A stretch of 49,697 bases of DNA from CAZYJR01 sp964647905 (GTDB taxonomy: Bacteria; Desulfobacterota; DSM-4660; Desulfatiglandales; HGW-15), in contig CAZYJR010000029.1 in assembly GCA_964647905.1 (NCBI GenBank), positions 1 to 49,697 on the forward strand. Reading direction: 5' to 3'. The notes beneath the pieces are model-generated. The model saw nothing but the letters and a program-made list of their open reading frames with translations. It had not been told where the DNA came from and made no database searches. Shown here piece after piece: positions 44,052-49,697 of the stretch (positions within the stretch are counted from its first letter, which is position 1; each line of letters opens with the position of its first letter). The position numbers and the translations under genes were made by a program.

Positions 44052-45829
44052 TCAGATGGCGACCTGCAATTCGGTGTCTTCAGTGTTCAGGGACGGGATT
44101 GTGCCCACCCCGTGAGATTCTGCTATGGCCGATGACCTGGGAGCGATTGTATAATTCCAGTTTCCAAGCGTCTGTTTTTTGATTATATTCAATCCTTTGA
44201 ATTCTTTATCACGAACTTTGACTCCCTTTTCATATTCTCTGGGGTCAAAATATGCTTCGACCTTCAACCCAGTGTCTGTCTTGGTGTGGCGCGCAAAATT
44301 CAAAAGCGTTGTGAAACTCTTCAATGGCTGTCCAGCCCAGTTTTTGCTGATCTCACTGAACATCCTGTGTTCGATCGGATTCCATTTGCTCGCCCCAGTC
44401 GGATAATGCGATACCAGCAATTCTATTCCGAATCGATCAGCCACTCGCTCTTGAAGAAACTTCTTGAATGCCCTGGGGCGTGCCCCATTACTCCCACCGC
44501 TGTCTGCCAGTATGAGCAACCGACTGGAACTCGGGTATTGACATTTACCATGGCGTATCCACCACGTGGCGATGCAGTTCACAGCGAATTCCGGGGTATC
44601 TGCGGATCTCCCTACAATCAGTGTACCGCAATTCCGGACCACATCGTAGATTCCATAAGGTGAAGCAATGGCCTCGGCTTCGGAGCGGAAATCATGGTCC
44701 TTGACCTCCTTGGCTTCGCGGCACCAAGTTCGTCCGGGGTTCTTGAAAAGTCCGATCAACTCCTTCTTTTTTGTATCCACACTGATAATGGGATCACCAG
44801 CCGCCATGAATTGCTCCCGTAGCTGCTGGATGATCAGGAATTGCTGATCCCTATCCGGATGAAATCCGCATGAGAGACTTTTCTTGTTCCCTTTCAGAGA
44901 GTATTGAAGCTGTTTCAAAAGGCGATGAACCGTGGTCGCGGATACGCTGAGACCGATACATTCTTCCAGGCAGCGGGCTATCTTTTCCGGTGTCATTCGA
45001 GACCATATTCTGCCTGTTACCGGGTCACCAGCCGTATAAAACTCAAGAATCTTTCTTATTTCCGCCATGACTTCAGGGGTTTTTTTTCCACCCTCTTGCG
45101 CCCACCCCCTTTGGCGCGAACATGATCGCGATCAACAGAGCCTTCAAAAAGCTCCTTGCGGCCTTTTGCCACGGTATGGGCATCAAAACCCAGAAGATCA
45201 GCTATTCTCCGGTCACCTCCATGTCCCAGCTTGGCTGCTTCCAGCCCAGCGTAGAGCCGTCGTTGTTTCTCGTCCAACACGCTGAAGAACAAAATAATGG
45301 CTGCCTTGACTTCTGCAGGAAGAACCTCTACCTGAAGCCCCATGCCCAGTTCATCATATGCCTGATGCTCCTCACGCATCAAACGCTGCTGCCTCTGTAT
45401 CCCGCTCTCAGCACTCATGTAGACGTGGCTACGCCCAATTCTCTGTCGACTGACTTTGTCTTGACGCTTTAGCTGCAAAAGTGCGTGATTGACCTCGACT
45501 TGCAATACGTTCCCCAGCTCAGCAGCCGTGTAACCGGCTTCCGACTTATCCACCAAGGCGCTCGCTGTAGCCAATAAATTTCCAAACATGCTAAACCATA
45601 CAGAGCGATAGGACCATAACCCCAGCGCATCGAAATCAGGAACCTCAAAAAGCGTATAAAATTGACCCCGATGCGAGTAACTGCTGAGGTACCGCAGGCG
45701 ACGAAGCGACCGGAAAACGGTCATCCTGGCGTCTGTCTTCAGAATTGCTTTCAATTCCTCCAGACGCGCGATTTTCTTCTCCTGCAGGTACTCCTGGACC
45801 GCCTTGTCTTTTTCCATTGTCGGCTCCAT
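44052..45829 (-). CDS. ISAzo13-family transposase, two frames joined by -1 slip
   Basis: The first part (45829-45056) holds a winged-helix-like N-terminal half and then the ISAzo13 HTH start (VLDEKQRRLYAGLEAAKLGHGG, DLLGFDAHTVAKGRKEL). The catalytic DDE part (about 45090-44052) includes PIISVDTKKKELIG, LLILADSGGSNG and SKWNPIEHRMFSEISKNW. The frames meet at an A8 run (45087-45080); a -1 slip gives VEKKTPEVMAEIRK, as in single-frame relatives. No other damage is seen, so the enzyme may be active through programmed frameshifting. The ~150-residue N-terminal extension is unusual. Confidence 0.82.
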
Positions 45830-45833
45830 TGTT

Positions 45834-45875
45834 ACAATTCCCTGCTGAAACGTTAGCTTTTGGGGAATTGTAACA
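45834..45875. repeat. 11-bp inverted repeat before the transposase start
   Basis: TTACAATTCCC (45834-45844) pairs with GGGAATTGTAA (45865-45875) 5 bp upstream of the transposase ATG. It could be an autoregulatory operator for the fused winged-helix domain, or block impinging transcription. Confidence 0.55.
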
Positions 45876-46007
45876 CGGCCGACACCCTAAAGCAATGGGG
45901 TTTCTCCTGTGCTTCGAAAGAATAGAGAATCACATCGTTTAGCCACACCCTTGCTTTCTGGTATTATTCTCGTAGAACCTGGAGACTTATTTTTGGGCGA
46001 GCCCTTA

Positions 46008-48959
46008 GGGGTTGGCAAGGTCGTTCCGCCCGCCGAACTGGCGCGCCATGTGGAGCGCATCCGGGCCGAGGGCTTCCCAGAGTATACGGTGCGGCCGGAC
46101 GGGGAACGCGCGAGCTACACGCCCGTCGTTTTCCTGGAACCGTTCGACGCGATCCACCGGCCGGTACTTGGCTATGACATGTTCTCCGAACCGGTGCGGC
46201 GGGCGGCCATGGAGCGGGCGCGGGATACAGCCTCGCCCGCGATGACGGGCCAGCTCCAATTGGTCATCGAAGATGCCTATGAAGAGGTCCAGCCGGGGTA
46301 CATTATCTATGTCCCGTTTTTCGCCGGGGGCGTGCCCCCGTCCAGCGTGGAAGCGCGCCGGGCCGTGCTCAGGGGGTATGTCTACGGCATCTTTCGCGTG
46401 AAAGACTTGATGCGGGGCATCTTTCCGGAGGCTCCGGAGAAAGTCGCCTTCGAACTCTACGACGGCGAGGCGGTTGCGCCGGAAGCCTTGCTGTTCGCCA
46501 GCCGCGAGTTGGACGGCGGTTCCGGCACATACCATCGGGCGCGATTCTCCAGCCACACGACTCTGGAGCTGTACGGCCACACCTGGACCCTGGCCTTCCG
46601 CTCGACGCCACAAATCGATGCCGGGGTAGTGTCTCATCTGTCATGGATCGTCCTGGCCGCCTTGCTGGCCATCAGCAGCCTCGTTTTTTTCCTGATGCGG
46701 TCACAGCAGAGTATCACTATCAAGGCCGAGGTGCTGGCCGCAACGTTGACGAAGAATTTGCAAAAGACCACAGAAACGCTGCGCACCACCCTCTACTCCA
46801 TCGGCGACGCCGTGATTTCGACCGATGCCGAGGGGCGCGTCGCCTCCATGAACCCGGTGGCGGAATCGCTCACCGGCTGGAGCGAACAGGAGGCAACCGG
46901 TCAACCGATGGAAACTGTCTTCCGAATCGTCAACGAGCAGACCGGCCAGCCCGTTGAAAATCCTGTCCGCAAGATTCTGAAGGAGGGCGTGATTGTCGGT
47001 CTGGCCAACCTCACCCTGCTGCTGGCCAGGGACGGACGGAAAATCCCGGTTGCCGACAACGGGGCACCGATCCGCAATGCGGCCGGCGAGATTACCGGGG
47101 TCGTGCTGGTTTTCCGCGACCAGACCGAAGAGCGCAACGCGTTGCAGATGCTGCGAGAGAGCGAAGAGCGGTTCCGCATGATGGCCGAAAACGTCGAGGA
47201 CTACGCCATTTTCATGCTCGACCCCGGCGGGCACGTCGTGAGTTGGAATGCCGGCGCCGAAAAAATGAAGGGCTATCGGAGGGACGAAATCGTCGGACAA
47301 CACTTCGCGCGGTTCTATACCAAGAAGGACATAGCGTGTGGCAAGCCCGAACAGGTGTTGACGGTGGCCGCCGCCGAAGGACGGTTTGAGGACGAAGGCT
47401 GGCGGGTGCACAAGGACGGATCGCAGTTCCTGGCCAACGTGGTCGTTACCGCGTTGCGCAACGAAGCAAGCCAGTTGTCTGGCTTCGTCAAGATCACGCG
47501 TGATGTGACCGAGCAGAAACAGGCCGAGGCGGACCGGAGCGCCCGCCAGGTTGCGGAGCAGGCCAATCGGGCCAAGAGCGTCTTCCTGGCCAACATGAAC
47601 CATGAGATCCGCACGCCCCTCAACGCGGTGCTCGGGTTTACCCAGATTCTGGAGCGCGACCCCTCCCTGACCTCGCGCCAGACCGGGATGATTCACACCA
47701 TAGGGTGCAGCGGACGGCATCTGTTGAACCTGATCAACGACATCCTGGATATGTCCAAGATCGAGGCCGGCAGACTCGAATTGAACCCGGCTGATTTTTG
47801 TCTCCACGACTTGCTGGACGACCTGAAGATAATGTTCGATTCCCCCGCTCTCGCCAAGCAGTTGCGGCTCTCGGTCGGACGGGATGACCGTGTCCCGCGT
47901 TATGTAAACGCCGATGAAGCCAAGCTGCGGCAGGTGCTGATCAATCTGATGGGCAATGCCGTCAAGTTCACCAAGACCGGCGGAGTGACCGTGCGGGTCC
48001 GGGGCGAAACGGCCACGGGTAGCTCAGATGGCGATGCGAAGGCGGTTCGTCTGGTGGTGGAGGTAGAGGACAGCGGTCCCGGGATTGCCGGGGATGAGCT
48101 GGACAGTATCTTCGAGCCCTTCCGGCAATCGGCAGGGGGACAGGAGGCCGGCGGCACAGGCCTGGGCCTGGCCGTGAGCCGGCAACTTGCGGAACTGATG
48201 GGCGGCAGCCTCACGGTGAAGAGCGAGGCGGGCAAGGGCTCCTGCTTCCGTTTCGACGTGCTTGTGACGCCGGTCGAAAGGTCGGAGCAGCAGGAGGAGC
48301 GAGAGGCGCGGCAGGTGGTCGGCCTGGAATCGGGCACCGGCCCCTTCCGCATCCTGGTGGCGGACGACCACAAGGACAACCGCAGCCTGCTGGCCGCATT
48401 GCTGGAACCTGTGGGTTTCGAGATCCGGGAGGCCGTCAACGGGCAGGAGGCTCTGGATGTCTTTGAGACCTGGTCGCCCCATGCGGTGCTGATGGACATA
48501 CGCATGCCGGTGATGGACGGCTACGAGGCTGCCCGGCGGATCAGGGCCACCGAACAGGGCTGCGCCACCCCGGTTATCGCGGTGACGGCCAGCGCCTTTG
48601 AAGATACCGAAAGCAAGATTCTGGCCATGGGCGTGGACGGGTATATTTGTAAGCCTTTCAGGACGGAGAAACTTCTCGCCGTGCTGAAGAAATGCCTCGG
48701 GCTGCGCTATGTCTATGCCGAAAGCACCGGGCAAGCCTCGGAAAAGACCGGCGTTCAGCCTCTCGCCCGCGAGGATCTGGCGGCGCTGCCGGAGGCGTTG
48801 CGGCAGGCCATGCGCCAAGCCGTTGACGAGGGGGACATGGCCGGGCTGCAGGCGCTGATTGACCAGGTCGAAGAGACGGATGCCGAGGCGGCGCGCAAGC
48901 TGAGGAACCTGGCCGACCAGTACGACTACGAAACACTCACCCAGGTATTGGCAAAATAG
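46008..48959 (+). pseudogene. 3' part of CHASE-PAS-PAS-HisKA-HATPase-REC hybrid kinase
   Basis: It resumes in the CHASE domain (VGKVVPPAELARHVERIRAE, and FLEPFDAIHRPVLGYD) and has a second membrane helix (WIVLAALLAISSLVFFLM). Two PAS domains follow (SIGDAVISTDAEGRVASMNP; NVEDYAIFMLDPGGHVVSWN), then HisKA with phospho-His (NMNHEIRTPLNAV) and HATPase (GNAVKFT, DSGPGIAGDELDSIF, GTGLGLAVSRQL). A receiver domain (LVADDHKDN, LMDIRMPVMDGYE, KPF) and a ~65-residue helical tail close it. All catalytic residues are intact, but the sensor domain is severed from its N-terminus by the insertion. A fused frame from 45909 in the element could still express the cytoplasmic half. Confidence 0.9.
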
Positions 48960-48975
48960 GAAGAAGGAGAACCCG

Positions 48976-49026
48976 ATGCATAACGAGAACAAGACAGCGA
49001 CCATCATGGTGGTTGATGTGACGTAG
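48976..49026 (+). pseudogene. Start of a response-regulator gene cut by an insertion
   Basis: ATG at 48976, 16 bp after the kinase stop and preceded by AAGGAG, encodes MHNENKTATIMVVDVT and then stops. ATIMVVD is the first strand of a receiver domain, where a second Asp is expected next. The frame leaves that pattern at about 49016, where the ISKra4-like element begins. The rest of the gene lies, if anywhere, beyond the right edge. Confidence 0.75.
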
Positions 49027-49697
49027 GCAGAGAAGACGCTCTCGAAAGTCTCATTGTAGATCAAGCAGCGCAGTTTCAGCATATTGTTGCAGTTTGTCAT
49101 TAGCCACCATGCTCCACTTCGCTTCAAACGGGTATTACATATGAATTTATTCGCAGCCTCGATCCCTCCACTGCCAATGGGGTAGCCTCCGAGCTTGTCT
49201 CCCCTGTAATGCACCTTATTCTTGTTGTTTTCAAGGTACCCGATGGTCTTTCGAATCAGCTCTTTGGCATCAGCGCTCCGAGGCTCCATGCGCCTCAGGC
49301 CGCCCAAGACATGGCTCACGCCCCCCTTACGGGAGAGCCGGGCCATGGTGCCCTCCACCCAGTGCAGGGCCTTGCCAGGATCATCCTTGTACTGCTCCTC
49401 AGCCAGGGCATGCATATGCTTGGAGCAGTGGTAGTAGTCCAGGATCTGCCGGCCGCCGGGGAAGGCCCCTTCCATGGCCCGCCACAGCCACGGGGCCCCG
49501 TCACCGATCAGACAAACCCGCACCTTGTCCTGATCAATCCGCTCGGCCGCCTTCTCGAGGTCCCCGGCAAAGGTCTCCACATCGGCCGCTTGATGCCAGC
49601 TCGCAATGGGCACAATGCCTTCTCCGCTCGGGAGATAGATGCTGTTGCCCCTCGCATTAGGCGATAAAAACCCTACCAATTTTTTCAGAATGGGTTA
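49017..49697 (-). mobile_element. ISKra4-like insertion sequence, partial at window edge
   Basis: The minus-strand transposase part contains CLIGDGAPWLWRAMEGAFPG, LDYYHCSKHMHALAEEQY, and the ISKra4 signature YPIGSGGIEAANKFICNTRL followed by KRSGAWWLMTNCNNMLKLR. Its end lacks a stop within the element; the frame runs on antisense through the response-regulator and kinase genes. At the other side an in-frame TAA (49697-49695) lies just beyond an A6 tract (49685-49680), suggesting that the upstream part is in another frame. The left boundary is set where the receiver sequence breaks off (about 49017) and is uncertain by a few bases. Confidence 0.75.

Larger units (their letters stand above)
44024..46004 (-). 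mobile_element. ISAzo13-family insertion sequence inside the kinase gene
   Basis: The element is 1981 bp long. Ends: left begins GGGTCCACTCGGAAATAA; the right end read inward begins GGGCTCGCCCAAAAATAA, with 12 of 20 positions matching without gaps. TTA is duplicated at 44021-44023 and 46005-46007; because GGG also flanks it, the repeat can be read as 3 bp, or as 7 bp (CTTAGGG) if the ends are drawn inward. Removing the element and one TTA restores the kinase codons exactly (Q-G-L-G-V-G-K-V-V). The insertion thus looks young. Confidence 0.85.

Noticed and set aside
48024..49016. Extension of the ISKra4-like transposase frame through the kinase gene
   Set aside because: Resemblance to the transposase ends near the element boundary; the remaining ~330 codons are antisense to the kinase and receiver and are probably accidental.

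Overview
The window looks like chromosome of an anaerobic, GC-rich Desulfobacterota-type (delta-proteobacterial) bacterium. The basis is paralogues of adenylylsulfate reductase (AprA/AprB-like) encoded with heterodisulfide-reductase/Qmo-like redox proteins, plus the general style of the housekeeping genes. No rRNA, tRNA or CRISPR array was seen.

Region 1 (about 0.4-13.5 kb) is the most interesting part. A tripartite tricarboxylate (TTT) transporter operon (tctC-tctB-tctA plus a leaderless binding-protein-like gene) lies beside two divergent redox operons. The minus-strand operon encodes an AprA-like flavoprotein, a short AprB-like ferredoxin and an HdrA/QmoB-like flavoprotein with an MvhD domain. 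The plus-strand operon encodes a five-helix cytochrome b with a CxxCH c-heme loop and four [4Fe-4S] motifs ending in an HdrC domain, followed by HdrB. A Crp/Fnr-family regulator closes the region. A 19-bp motif, matching at 14 positions, occurs upstream of tctC and in the divergent apr/hdr promoter, and sits at the same distance from a -10-like box in both plus-strand promoters. I infer one regulon: uptake of an unknown organic anion, its reduction or oxidation by an AprAB-like enzyme, and electron exchange with the membrane through an Hdr-type wire.

Region 2 (14.2-25.8 kb) is a conserved housekeeping block on the minus strand: mfd, two SurA/PpiC-type peptidyl-prolyl isomerases, a RodZ-like protein, tyrS, an RpoH-like sigma factor, a TPR lipoprotein and a LolB-like lipoprotein.

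Region 3 (25.9-36.4 kb) carries assorted metabolic genes: an alpha/beta hydrolase with a Cys in the nucleophile position, a GlcD-type FAD oxidase, DUF2007, DUF2284 and MBL-fold proteins. It also holds a TetR regulator, an RND efflux pair and a perfect 20-bp palindrome in front of tetR.

Region 4 (36.4 kb to the end) is an accessory, transposon-rich stretch. It has a decayed IS630 transposase and a large secreted multidomain protein (TSP3 repeats, two FN3 domains, a seven-blade propeller, a choice-of-anchor-U-like domain, a cadherin-like domain and a dockerin). A CHASE-PAS-PAS hybrid histidine kinase is split by an ISAzo13-family element, and the following response-regulator gene is cut by an ISKra4-like element that runs off the window. 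The kinase reading frame restores exactly when the first element and one TTA copy are removed.
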